DNA of 64,000 bases from Piper betle (lineage: Eukaryota > Streptophyta > Magnoliopsida > Piperales > Piperaceae), in contig JAURVB010001852.1 in NCBI GenBank assembly GCA_033002965.1, positions 1-64,000 on the forward strand. Direction: 5' to 3'. Position numbers and translations under genes: made by a program. How positions within the stretch are numbered: position 1 is the first letter of the stretch; every line of letters begins with the position of its first letter. Below the pieces are notes generated by a model. It worked only from the letters and a program-made list of their open reading frames with translations, was not told where the DNA came from and made no database searches. Positions 1 through 10,873 of this stretch are shown here, piece after piece.

Positions 1-598
1 TCGTGGGAAATTCGCCGGATCATCCGCCGAACACACCTAGTCCAATCTGATCGGACTTCGGACGCCGCTAGGTGCCGAATTCGAGTTTCGAGCCACGAAA
101 CGGAAACCCTAGCCGTCACCGATTTTTCGACGACGCGAGGTATAATTTATTTTAATTTAATTATTTAAAAATATTGATTATTAGAATTGCATGCCAGGAT
201 TTGTGTGTGTGTTATAAATATATATTTAAATGTAGGTTTGATTAAGAATAGAAATATGAAATTGTTTGGTTGAGTGGTGTTAAAAATGGAGGCTAAGAAA
301 CAAATTAGGGTAACTAGGTAATGATCATGATCTAATGCAAATTAGCCTAAGTAGGCTTGCTAGAATTGATATAGGTTGATGTGTGTTGACTGATGCGTGA
401 TTGTGTTGATTGTGTGTGCATGCTATAGGATGTGTGATTCATCATGCGGGCGTTAGTTTTTAGCTTGATTGTGTAGGTACGGTGTAGGAGCTCGCCGCCT
501 AGGCGCGTGGACCCGTTTGGAGCTTCTACCAGGTCCGTTTAGGACTCGTTCTCTGTTTTACGCTATTCTATTGTGTATTTGATTTATCATGTGCAGGA

Positions 599-636
599 CG
601 AGTTAAGTGGCGTTTTATCGGATCCCACTTAACTCG
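599..636. promoter_or_regulatory. 12-bp inverted repeat in LTR-E U3
   Basis: CGAGTTAAGTGG (599-610) and CCACTTAACTCG (625-636) are perfect inverted copies around a 14-base loop, about 130 bp upstream of the TATA box. The same repeat is perfect at 19827-19864. It is retained for the inner 10 bp near 24905-24938 and is recognisable in the older F LTR near 45227-45270. A protein-binding site or an RNA/DNA hairpin is possible. Function is inferred only. Confidence 0.6.
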
Positions 637-762
637 GGCCATTTAGCCAACAATTTTTCTGGATTAATAACCCTCGAGGATGAGATCCCTCGAGTTTGTT
701 TTCGAACTTCAGATCCAGCTCACGTTGCCTTCGGGCCTATTGTATAAATCCCAACCCAGACC

Positions 763-771
763 TATATATAT
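763..771 (+). promoter_or_regulatory. TATA box of LTR-E
   Basis: TATATATA lies just upstream of a block conserved in all E copies (19990-19998 and about 25064-25072 are equivalent). It probably sets the U3/R boundary near 790-805. The placement is inferred from the sequence alone. Confidence 0.5.
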
Positions 772-1853
772 GTATAGTTTTCGCATTTTCGTGAGAGATT
801 GAATGAGGGAAATCCGACTACCGTGCTACGCGAGCGGGCACGTGTGTGTCGATAGTGGGCTCTGGAATGGTGTGCGGGCCGTTTCATTCCCGAGGGATCC
901 TGACAACTCCACCTTTGAGTTCCTCAAACCCGGAGAAGTGTGGAGGTTCACGGGTACTGCATTGCAGCGCATGTCTAGACTTGTGGTTTCAAAGGGTACT
1001 GAAGGCGACTGCCTGAGAGTACTCGGCCTTCGTGCTCAAGGCCAGGAGTAATATGGAAGGTGCAGAGGGCGGAAAGGAATGAGATTTGATGCGAGAAGCG
1101 ATAGAGAAATGGCCGAGGTATGAGAATGTGAAAGATAGGGGGACGCTGTCGACCCGAGGGCGACGGCTCCCGTATGTGCCCTGATGAGAGTTCTTGAGGA
1201 AGTATATGGTTTTCATTCAACAGGAGAGTTTGCTCTCCTGTGCCAGATTGATATTAGTTATTTTCCGGGCCGGTAACACTCGTTACTGACGGTTTTTCTA
1301 TATATATGTAGGTGAGAAATGCGAGGGATGAAAGCTGTCGGGATTGCGGAGGAGCAGCACGGAACCGCGCACACATGTACCTGCCGCGTGTAATCTATAA
1401 TGACGGTGTGTTATTGCTACGTGAATGATAATTTTGATGTGTTTGTTTAGATAAATTGCTTGATATGAAATGAATGGATAAATGTGAATGAGTAGTGAGT
1501 TTGGAGTTCAGGCTCGGTTCAATTGAAACGAAAGAGATAATGATGAATGCTACGGTAGATTATCATGTTTTATCGTATTTTGATAAAATATTTATATACC
1601 CTTGTTGTGGATAATTTTTAATTAAAATTTCTTGCCGTTGCATGGTTTTGTTTTGCTTGCACATCATAGCATGCATGTAGGACTACGTTAGAACCCACGC
1701 ATCCCATCCATGCATTTCATGTTTGCATCTCCATCTTGAGACACCGAGGGCAGATCCGGGTCGGCTTAACCGAACCCAGTAGATTAGCGAACGGTTCGGT
1801 CGCCGGTGACATTTTCGGGTCGGTTCACGGGTGAGCCGAAACGGGGTGTTACA

Positions 1854-1953
1854 GACTGACCCATCACCCAATAGGTGGACATGGTGGACTGACCCATCAG
1901 CCAACTAATGGACATTGTGGACTGAACCATCAGCTAATAAATAGTCATGTTTG
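1854..1953. repeat. Three-copy 33-bp tandem repeat
   Basis: Units start at 1854, 1887 and 1920, each beginning GACTGAACC or GACTGACCC followed by CATCA. They fill the gap between the end of LTR-E and the next LTR fragment. Confidence 0.75.
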
Positions 1954-2222
1954 GAATGGTCACAAATGCCAATATTATAGATAATGATAGGAGTTTATGG
2001 ACTTGTTTTATTTAATTATACGGATTAGTGGTTAATCACTAACGGAGAATTGCCTCCGTAAGTTAGCAGCTGGACCTAAAGACTAAGAGACGACAGGGTG
2101 GTTTTTCTACCAACGCAGGTGGTGAACGGTTGATAAGCGGACTTCTCTTTTTACTTTTCTTGTGTTATAAATGTGGCTATGGGAAACGGTCCAAGACTAT
2201 GGGATGATTACTTCATGCATTG
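1954..2222 (+). repeat. Fragment of an LTR-B-like 3' end
   Basis: This matches, in diverged form, the reverse complement of about 28240-28500 (LTR-B). The shared order is a CACTAACG...GAATTGCCT block, then TTATAAATGTGGCTATGGGA. It is fused at about 2223 to the middle of LTR-A, making a chimeric 5' flank for element A. Confidence 0.65.
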
Positions 2223-3305
2223 TCATTTGAAATTGATAGTATATTAGTCATGTAAGTTGCATGTAGGTTCATGCAAAATAAAATTATACTAATGTATAAT
2301 TTTATGCCCTCATTCAGATTAGGGTTCACGGGTCACAGTCAGACGAAATCACAAGTCAGGTACGTATAATAGGTAGAACATCGTATTTTCCTTGTTGGTA
2401 GCCTAGGTCGGCCTGAGCCCAGATTCGACCACCATGCACCGAGTGCAACCGGGGTCAAAGAATTGACTCAGTCCGACACTGGGTCGTATTATGTGCGTAA
2501 AGTTTGTAATGCATTAACATTGTTTTGGAGTAGTGATAGCTGCCCCATAAAAAGGCTACGGCCGGGGTGATGCGAGGCACTGGTAGCACGAGTTGGCAGT
2601 GAGAGCTTCCACAAACGGGCATAGCAATCACCTGAGTGCAGTGATAGCCTCCCCATAAAAAGGCTACGGCCGGGGTGTGCAAGGCACTGGCACTGGAGTG
2701 CAGTGATAGCCTCCCCATAAAAAGGCTACGGCCGGGGTGTGCGAGGCACTGGCACTAGAATTGGTAGTGAGAGCTTCCCCACAAACGGGGCGTAGCAATC
2801 ACCTGAGTGCAGTGATAGCTTCCCCACAAAAAGGCTACGGCCGGGGTGTGCGAGGCACTGGCACTGGAGACGGTAGTGGTAGCCTCCCCACAAAAGGGCT
2901 ACGGCCGGGGTGTGCGGATCACAGCGGATACCTCCTCCGCATTGTTTTGGAGTATAGCGGAATCGCTCCACCGCATATTAAAATAAACATAAGGAAATAG
3001 TGGAATGTACTTGATTTGTTTTATCTATTATACTACTTAGTGTTGTAATCACTAACGCGGAATTGCCTCCGCAGGTGTGCAGATACGAAATTAGGTGATT
3101 GACAACCAGGGCATGGAGCAAAATAAATATGAGGACTCCTTTTTTATTTATTTGAGAAATAAGTGTGGCTACTGGGAAACGGTCTAAGACTGTGGGATCT
3201 TTATATATGTTTTTGTTAAAAAAAATGTTAGACATATTTGCTTAATTGTGAGTAACACCTGGCCAGCTAGGCCCACAATGTTGTGACAAATGGCGGGTCG
3301 TTACA
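2223..3305 (+). repeat. Truncated 5' LTR of element A
   Basis: Collinear with 9757-10873 of the 3' LTR and ends GGGTCGTTACA at 3305. It begins mid-LTR at a TCATTTGAAATTGATAG block. The tandem array at 2527-2925 lies inside it. Confidence 0.88.
2527..2925 (+). repeat. Minisatellite inside LTR-A
   Basis: Five to six degenerate units of roughly 60-80 bp each contain GATAGCCTCCCC, AAAAAGGCTACGGCCGGGG and a GTGCGAGGCACTGGCACT tail. Some alternate with a GAGAGCTTCCCCACAAACGG variant. Equivalent arrays occur at 10066-10490 (+) and 12690-13140 (-), with the start of one at 16735-16805 (-), so the array belongs to this LTR family. Confidence 0.85.
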
Positions 3306-3307
3306 GG

Positions 3308-3320
3308 TGGTATCAGAGCC
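3308..3320 (+). promoter_or_regulatory. Primer-binding site, tRNA-iMet
   Basis: TGGTATCAGAGCC, two bases after the LTR end, is the standard plant initiator-Met tRNA PBS. Confidence 0.93.
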
Positions 3321-3483
3321 AAGTTTCCCAAAAGCTCACATCTTATGACTCAAGTACCTTGTTGAAGAGTCCAATATTTATCTTTCTCCAATGGGGTATG
3401 TCATTAGGGAATTAGTGGACTCACTAACAAACCTAAGTAATCATTGAAAAAAATTTAATGAACCATAACGGAATAAATTTTAG

Positions 3484-6400
3484 ATGGCAGGCACCCGAAG
3501 GAAGTCGAGCCAAGCTGCGCAGTCGGACACGAACGTGGAGAGTGTGTTAGGCCAAATTTTGACGGCCATACAGGGACTTGCGTAGGCTTCAGATAATACC
3601 AGTTCTGTGATTCAGAACATAGCGCAGCGATTACCGGGATTGGTAACAGGGAATGGAGCTCCAAATTCGGCTGCGGGTCCTAGTAGTGTCCCAAATGGGG
3701 ATCAGGGGAGCGCCCAAGAGCGGGTAGGGATAGCTGACCCGGGCGAGCGAGGGGAACTTCCAAACCCAGTGCCACCGGTAGTCCGACAAGTGGTACTGCC
3801 AGTTGGGGATGACAGTGATCGATACACTGTAGAGAAATTCCGGAGGAACGGAGCTGAGGTATTCATTGGTGGGACTGATCCAATGAAGGCGGAGAGCTGG
3901 TTGGACATTACTGAGAAAGCATTTAGAGCTCTCTCTGTGCCTCATCGCCATCAAGTGAGGTTGGCGACATGCATGCTTCAGGAGGAAGCATCCTATTGGT
4001 GGAAGTCCATGGAGAAGACTGCGTTCCATCAACGGGAGATTTCGTCCATTCCTTGGGCGGAATTTGTAACAGCTTTCAATGGACAATATTTTCCTGAGTC
4101 TGTTGTCCAGAAGAAAGCACTGGAATTTGCCACTCTAACTCAGAGGGATGATTCAGTCCGAGAGTATGCAAAAAATTTCTTGCAATTGGAGAGATTTGCA
4201 TCTGGGAGTCTGGCAACTGCCCGGGCCAGAGCAGACAAATTTTTCTGGGGGTTGAAGCCCGAATTGAGGAGTAGGGTTGCTACGGCGCCAAGAGGCACTA
4301 TAACCGAAGTGATTGAGGCAGCCACTACTCATGAGTTGGTGTACGACTATGTCCGTGCACAGAAACAGGGGAAGGCTACTATGCAACATAAGAATGCCAA
4401 CCAGGGTAGTAGCAAAAACAGGTCTGCAGAACACCAGCAGCAGAACTATCAATGGAATGTCGATGGGAACCGCAAAAGGAAGTTTCAGGAGATTCCGTAT
4501 CGACTATGTAAAAATTGCAACAAGATGCATTCAGGGTTATGCAGTGAGCCCCGTCGGTGCTACAATTGCGGAAGGACGGGACACCTGCAAAATGAGTGTC
4601 GTCAGCCCCTGAAGCAACAACAGGAGCAACCTGAAAAGGAGAAGACACCAGTTCCTAATCGCTACCCAGCACCTGCAAAATCGGTGGACAAAGGGAAGGC
4701 GAAACTTTTTGCAGTCGAAATCGAGGACGCTGAGAACGAGGACCACACAGTTCGAGGTAAAATTCTGATTCAAAGTGTTAGTGTGGATGTTTTATTTGAC
4801 TCGGGGTGTACACATTCGTTCCTATCATCCCGATTAGTTAAGAGTTTAGGACTCCAAACGTCTACATTACCCAAGACTTATAGGGTCACTACTGCAACGG
4901 GAGACGGGGAGGTCACAACGTTAGGAGTGACTAACCTATCCTTGGATATACAAGGGAAACCCTATGTATGGAATTTCATTGTCTATGGGATAATAGGCTT
5001 TGATGTACTGTTGGGAATGGACTGGTTGTCTGCACACCAGGCTTTTCTCGACTGTAAAGGGAGGAGAGTGTTGACGAAACCTTGTAATTGTGAGATGGGG
5101 GTCATTTTCCAAGGGTCATGGAATGATCCATCCTCTTGTATTGTGTCAGTTAGTGAGGCAACTGAGTGGTTTGGTGAGGGTTGTAAAGCCTTTTCGGCAA
5201 CTCTAGAGGAGTCTGAGTCCAAACCCAAAGAGTTGTCCATGATTCCGGTGGTAGCAGAATTTCCGGACGTATTTCCAGGTGAACTTCCAGGGTTACCTCC
5301 TAAGCGGGCAGTGGAGTTTGTCATTGACCTAGCACCTGGAGTATCACCAATTTCTAAAGCACCATACCGCATGGCTCCAGCGGAACTCAAGGAGTTAAAG
5401 AGTCAATTAGAAGAGCTGTTGCAGGCAGGCTTCATCCGACCAAGTACTTCACCCTGGGGAGCCCCTGTTCTTTTCGTAAAGAAGAAGGATGGCTCACTTC
5501 GATTGTGTATTGACTATCGCCAGCTCAATCAAGTGACAGTCAAGAATCGGTACCCCTTACCGAGGATTGATGATTTATTTGATCAGTTGAAAACAGCCGG
5601 AATATTCTCAAAAATAGACTTGCGGTCCGGATATCATCAACTGCGGGTGAAGGAATCTGACATACAGAAAATGGCTTTCCGAACTCGATATGGACATTAT
5701 GAGTTTCTGGTTATGCCTTTTGGTCTGACAAATGCACCAGCGGCCTTTATGTCACTTATGAACACGGTGTTCCACGAATACTTGGATAAGTTTATTATTG
5801 TGTTTGTGGATGACATTCTGGTCTATTCAAATAATGAGGAGGACCATGGGAAACACTTGTCCATTGCTCTTCAAGTTTTGAGGGAGAATCAATTGTTCGC
5901 CAAGTTATCAAAGTGTGACTTCTGGCTGAAGGAGGTGAATTTCCTCGGACATGTTGTCTCAAAGGCAGGGGTCGCAGTGGATCCATCAAAAGTGAGAGCA
6001 GTTACTGATTGGCCACAACCCAAGTCAGTCACAGACATCCGAAGTTTCCTTGGACTAGCAGGTTACTATCGGAAGTTCATTAAAGATTTCTCCTTGGTGG
6101 CATCGCCAATGACTAAGCTTACACGCAAGGGGGTCAAGTTCGAATGGAGTAACAAGTGTGAGGAGAGTTTCCAATCTTTGAAGAAGAGTTTAACTACTGC
6201 ACCAGTTTTGACTATACCAAATGGCAACGAAGGATTCGTGGTCTTCAGTGATGCATCTCTAGTGGGGTTAGGATGTGTCCTTATGCAAGATGGTAAGGTG
6301 GTGGCTTATGCCTCTCGCCAATTGAAGATTCACGAGCAAAATTATGCAACCCATGACTTGGAACTGGCAGCAGTTGTGTTTGCTCTGAAAATTTGGAGAC

Positions 6401-8121
6401 ACTATTTGTACGGAGCTCAGTTCGAGGTTTTCACCGACCACCAAAGTTTGAAGTATATCTTCACCCAGAATGACCTTAACCTTCGACAGAGGCGGTGGAT
6501 AGAATACTTGAAGGACTATGATTTCCAAATTTTATACCATCCGGGAAAAGCGAACGTTGTAGCCGACGCGTTGAGTCGGAAGGGCAAGGTGGACAAGGGT
6601 CAACAGCTAGCTAGACTTTGGGCTATGTCAGCTGAGGTGGTAGCTATTAACCCGGTGGAACGAGTGATAGGACTACTGGCGAACCTGGTTATCTCCAATG
6701 AATTGGTGGACCGAGTTAAGTTAACACAAATGGAAGATGAGAAGCTGAATGAAATGTTGGACAAAACTCCTGACATTGTAGCAGATTCCAACAGTGTAAT
6801 CAGATTTAGAGGGAGGTTGTGTGTACCCAACAATGATGCATTAAAGCGAGATATCCTGGAGGAAGCTCATCGTTCAAGGTTCTCAATACACCCTGGTGTT
6901 ACAAAGATGTACCAGGACTTAAAACGAACCTACTGGTGGATTGGGATGAAGAGGGATGTGGTGGATTTTGTTTCCAAGTGTCAGACGTGCCAATTGATCA
7001 AAGCCCAACATCAACTACCCGGTGGATTATTACAACCTTTAGAGATACCTACCTGGAAATGGGAGCGTGTCACATGTGATTTTATTACTAAACTCCCAAG
7101 GACTTTGAAGAGACATGACTCTATATGGGTAGTTGTGGACCGTTTGACTAAGGCAGCTCACTTTATCCCCACAAAATCAACAAGGACGGCAGAATACTTA
7201 GCAGAACTGTACATAAATAACATTGTCAGGCTGCATGGAATTCCAAAGGAGATAGTCTCTGACAGAGATCCCCTATTCACGTCACATTTTTGGGAAGTTT
7301 TCCAAAAAGCTATGGGGACCCAAATCAAGTTAAGTACAGCATATCACCCCCAAACTGATGGTCAGAGTGAGAGGACCAATCAAACCTTGGAGGATTTGTT
7401 GAGAGCTTGCATCCTCGACTGGGGAGGAGATTGGGAGAAACACCTAGCCTTGGCTGAATTCACCTATAATAACTCTTACCAAGCCAGTATAGGAATGACA
7501 CCGTTTGAAGCTTTATACGGTAGGCCTTGTCGATCTCCATCATGCTGGTTGGAGTCTACAGAGGTGGTTATAGTCGGGCCAGAGATGGTGAGAGAAGCAG
7601 CTGAAAAAGTGCAACTCATCCAGCAAAGGCTTAAGGCAGCTCAGGATCGGCAGAAAAGTTATGCTGACACTCGAAGGAAGGACTTAGAATTCCAAGTTGG
7701 GGAGTTCGTCTACCTTAAGACCTCACCTAAAAAGGGAGTGATCAGATTTAGAACATCAGGGAAGTTGAAGCCAAGATTCATAGGACCATTTCCAATTCTG
7801 GATCGAATCGGAAGTTGTGCATATAGATTAGCATTACCACCAAGCCTTGATGGTGTACACAATGTCTTTCATGTGTCAATGCTAAAGAAATATGTACGAG
7901 ATGAGAATCACATTATCACAAATTTTGCAGATTTAGAGCTACAATCGGATTTAACCTACGAGGAAAAACTGATTCGCATCTTGGCAAGGGAAACAAAGAC
8001 ACTCTGTAACAAGGAGATCCCTTTGGTAAAGGTATTATGGAGAAATCAGAGATCAAAAGAAGCTACATGGGAGACTGAACAGGAAATGACCAGAAAATAT
8101 CCTAGCCTGTTTGTAGCATAA
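3484..8121 (+). CDS. gag-pol: Tekay/Del-type gag-pol polyprotein, one premature amber codon
   Basis: This is the capsid and enzyme polyprotein of element A. The likely start is ATG 3484. TAG at 3583-3585 (codon 34) interrupts it, and the rest is open to TAA at 8121. The reverse relative A' has CAG at that codon, so the stop is a C-to-T change. Residue numbers here count from 3607: Retrotrans_gag about 75-265; CCHC knuckle [14 protein letters not shown] about 318-331, preceded by a CX2C pair near 301; protease [12 protein letters not shown] about 396-407; RT with FVDDILVYS at 733-741; RNase H near 880-945; integrase HHCC near 1085-1125, with D in VVVDRLTK near 1178, D in SDRDPLF near 1219 and E in [10 protein letters not shown] near 1256; chromodomain-like end with EATWETE. 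All catalytic residues I checked are present. The product would act in cytoplasmic particles and in nuclear integration. Confidence 0.93.
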
Positions 8122-8217
8122 AATCCGTGTAATTGTTGTAACATGAACTTATACCGGAGATGTACTTAATCATCAATATCCTATTTATGCTATGATATTT
8201 CGGGGACGAAATAATTC

Positions 8218-8231
8218 TAAGTTGGGGAGAT
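8218..8231 (+). promoter_or_regulatory. Polypurine tract of element A
   Basis: The AAGTTGGGGAGATT run sits immediately before the 3' LTR start TGTAAAGACC, as expected for the plus-strand primer site. Confidence 0.7.
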
Positions 8232-8245
8232 TGTAAAGACCCAGT

Positions 8246-8248
8246 AAA

Positions 8249-8280
<32 letters not shown>
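8246..8280. repeat. (AAT)n microsatellite
   Basis: About eleven AAT units near the 5' end of the LTR. Confidence 0.9.
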
Positions 8281-8281
<1 letters not shown>

Positions 8282-9226
8282 GTTCGACGCAGTGGGATCG
8301 AACGTGGGAAAAATATTTGTTAGCTGGATAAGTATGAATTACCCGGTTAATTGAAAAGTAATTTTTAATTTGATTATTCTAGTTGAATCAGTCGAGTCGA
8401 CAACATTATTTATCCAATTAACCATTTAAGTGAACCATACCATGTACCCATTTAACAAGTTAACTGAAATGGTTAAGTAGACCATGTTGATTACCCAATT
8501 ACCCGGTTAAAGGAATTACGGTGAAAGGGTTCTTTCACGTACCCTAGCCGTCATTTTATTCATTATAAAAGGAAAAGGGGGGGCTTCATCTACATTTTTC
8601 CTCCTTAGACAGACACCGGATTTCCTCCTTCGCTCGGGTAATTTTCTTTCCTTTCTTTTTCTTTTGTTGCATGCATACACATGGTGCATAAATCATAAAC
8701 ATGATAAACATAAGAATTAAATGAGAAATCAACAAGGGAAGAAGAAAACTAGGAGGACGTCCTGCTATTTTCCAGCAGCAACCATGCCATGTTTCCTTTC
8801 ATGGTGCGGGGTTGACATGCTGGAGGTGGGAATTGCTCCCGACAGTGAAGCTGGCCAGATGGAGTCACCTTGGAGTGCCAAAACAGACCGTCGAGGAGGC
8901 ACGGAGGTCTGAAATCGGAGGGGAGAAGAGGTCAGTGTTGCCATGGGTGGTGTTGCTGGCCAGACGTGGATCCGCCATGGAAAGTGTAGACTGGTCATCA
9001 CCTGGGGTGGTGTTGGTCGTCACCTTGATGGGGCAGGACATGGTCGCCATGGCTGCTGGTCGGCCACCATTAATGGTGAAATTAAGGTCCCCATATAGGG
9101 TGTAGTCCGAGTTTCATGAGATAGCAGCGGATAGAGATTGGATCTTTGGGGTTTTTTCCAATAGGATCAGTGGGGTAGACAGAAGATGGGGTCTGAAATT
9201 GTGTGGAAGGAAAAGAAGACATGCTG

Positions 9227-9320
9227 GTCGGGTGCTGTTTATGTGGCCGACTAGAGTAGTCGTCATGGGTCTGGTCGGGTGCTGTTTATGTGGCCGACTA
9301 GGGTAGACGCCATGGGTTAT
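9227..9320 (+). repeat. 44-46-bp tandem repeat in LTR-A
   Basis: Two close copies share GGTCGGGTGCTGTTTATGTG then GCCGACTAG. Degenerate further units continue to about 9480. Confidence 0.8.
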
Positions 9321-10065
9321 GGGTTGATTATGTGACCGACATGGAGTCACCATGGTCAGGTCGGGGTTGCTGATTGGGTGGCCAGAATGGGATCGCCAAG
9401 GATTGGTTGAGGGTGGCTATGTCGTGGCCAAGTTGGAGACGCCATGGCAGCAAATGGAGGCCGCCACATTACTGGTTGGTCGCTATGCATGATGAAAATA
9501 CCGGCTTTCGGGTTGACTAAATAAAGCTGGGTCGTTAAATGAATTGTTAAAGTAGAATGACAACCAGGTAAATTTGGGAGAACTCGATGCGGTTGAGTTA
9601 GAATATAAGGTAAATACAAAAGAATTAAGTATGGGACATGTTAATAATTAAATTATCAATTAGATAATGGGGATTTGGAAGGGGATAATTAATAATTAAT
9701 TATCATTAGAATTGCTGAAAATTTAATAAGAATGAAGACTAACATGAACTAATTACATCATTTAAAATTGATAGTATATTAGTCATGTATGTTGCATGTA
9801 GGTTCATGGAAAACAAAATTATACTAATGTATAATTTTATGCCCTCATTTAGATTAGGGTTCACGGGTCACAGTCAGATGAAATCACAAGTCAGGTACGT
9901 ATAATAGGTAGAACATCATAGTTTCCTTGTTGGTAGCCTTGCTCGGCCTGAGCCTAGATTCGACTACCATGCACCGAGTGCAACCGGGGTTAAAGAATTG
10001 ACTCAGTCTGACACTGGGTCGTATTATGTGCGTAAAGTTTGTAATGCATTAACATTGTTTTGGAG

Positions 10066-10490
10066 TAGTGATAGCCGCCCCATAAAAAGGCTACGACCGG
10101 GGTGTACGAGGCACTTGCAGTAATCTTTAGAGTGTGTGAGAGGCACTAGAACTAGAGTTGGCAGTGAGAGCTTCCCCACAAACAGGGCATAGCAATCACC
10201 TGAGTGCAGTGATAGCCTCCCCATAAAAAGGCTACAGCCAGGGTTGTGCAAGTAACTGGCACTGGAGTGTAGTGGTAACCTCCCCTTAAAAAGGCTACGA
10301 CTGGGGTGTGCGAGGCACTGGCACTAGAATTGGTAGTGAGAGCTTCCCCACAAACGGGGCATAGCAATCACCTGAGTGCAGTGATAGCTTCCCCACAAAA
10401 AGGCCACGACCGGGGAGTGCGAGGGATTGGCACTGCTGAAGGTAGTGGTAGCCTCCCCACAAAAGGGCTACGGCCGGGGTGTGCGGATCA
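10066..10490 (+). repeat. Minisatellite inside the 3' LTR of element A
   Basis: This is the 3' LTR counterpart of the array at 2527-2925, with the same alternation of GATAGCC...GGCTACG and GAGAGCTTCCCCACAAACGG units. Several units are degenerated. Confidence 0.82.
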
Positions 10491-10873
10491 CAGCGGATAC
10501 CTCCTCCGCATTGTTTTGGAGTATAGCGGAATCGCTCCACCGCATATTAAAATAAACATAAGGAAATAGTGGAATGTACTTGATTAGTTTTATCTATTAT
10601 ACTACTTAGTGTTGTAATCACTAACGCGGAATTGCCTCCGCAGGTGTGCAGATACGAAATTAGGTGATTTATTACTAGTGCATGAAGCAAAATAAATATG
10701 AGGACTCCTTTTTTATTTATTTGAGAAATAAGTGTGGCTACTGGGAAACGGTCTAAGACTGTGGGATCTTTATAGATGTTTTTGTCAAAAAAATGTTAGA
10801 CATATTTGCTTAATTGTGAGTAACACCTGGCCAGCTAGGCCCACAATGTTGTGACAAATAGCAGGTCGTTACA

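Larger units (their letters stand above)
1..1853 (+). repeat. 3' portion of a family-E LTR (solo LTR or 3' LTR)
   Basis: The segment is collinear with the two LTRs of the complete element at 18224-26220, starting about 1 kb inside them. It ends in GGGGTGTTACA at 1853, the same 3' terminus as the other copies. No PBS follows, so it is a solo LTR or the 3' LTR of an element lying to the left of the window. A TATA box (TATATATA) is at 763-771 and a perfect 12-bp inverted repeat is at 599-636. The small ORFs inside it are LTR sequence, not genes. Confidence 0.88.
2223..10873 (+). mobile_element. Element A: Ty3/gypsy chromovirus (Tekay/Del type), nearly complete
   Basis: The element consists of a truncated 5' LTR (2223-3305), a tRNA-iMet PBS (3308-3320), one gag-pol frame (3484-8121), a purine-rich tract before 8232 and a full 3' LTR (8232-10873). 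Domain order is gag, protease, RT, RNase H, integrase, chromodomain-like tail, which defines a chromovirus. The long LTR and the [12 protein letters not shown] motif point to the Tekay/Del lineage. About 1.5 kb of the 5' LTR, including its promoter, is missing, so the copy cannot be transcribed from its own 5' LTR and no TSD can be scored. Confidence 0.9.
8232..10873 (+). repeat. 3' LTR of element A (2642 bp)
   Basis: Runs from TGTAAAGACCC to GTCGTTACA, with TG...CA ends. TATAAAA is at 8564-8570. It contains an AAT microsatellite, a 44-bp repeat near 9227-9320 and the minisatellite at 10066-10490. It abuts the truncated reverse element A' at 10874 with no recognisable TSD. Confidence 0.9.

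Noticed and set aside
2527..2925. CRISPR-like repeat-spacer array
   Set aside because: The repeats are degenerate tandem units with no uniform spacers, inside a plant LTR.
3583..3585. Programmed amber readthrough in gag
   Set aside because: Relative A' has CAG at this codon, and the position near the N-terminus does not match gag-pol readthrough sites. A point mutation is simpler.
3607..8121. GTG at 3607 as the start of gag-pol
   Set aside because: The frame is open upstream to the amber at 3583, and ATG 3484 lies in the same frame with sequence conserved in A' and A''. GTG starts are not expected in plant nuclear genes.
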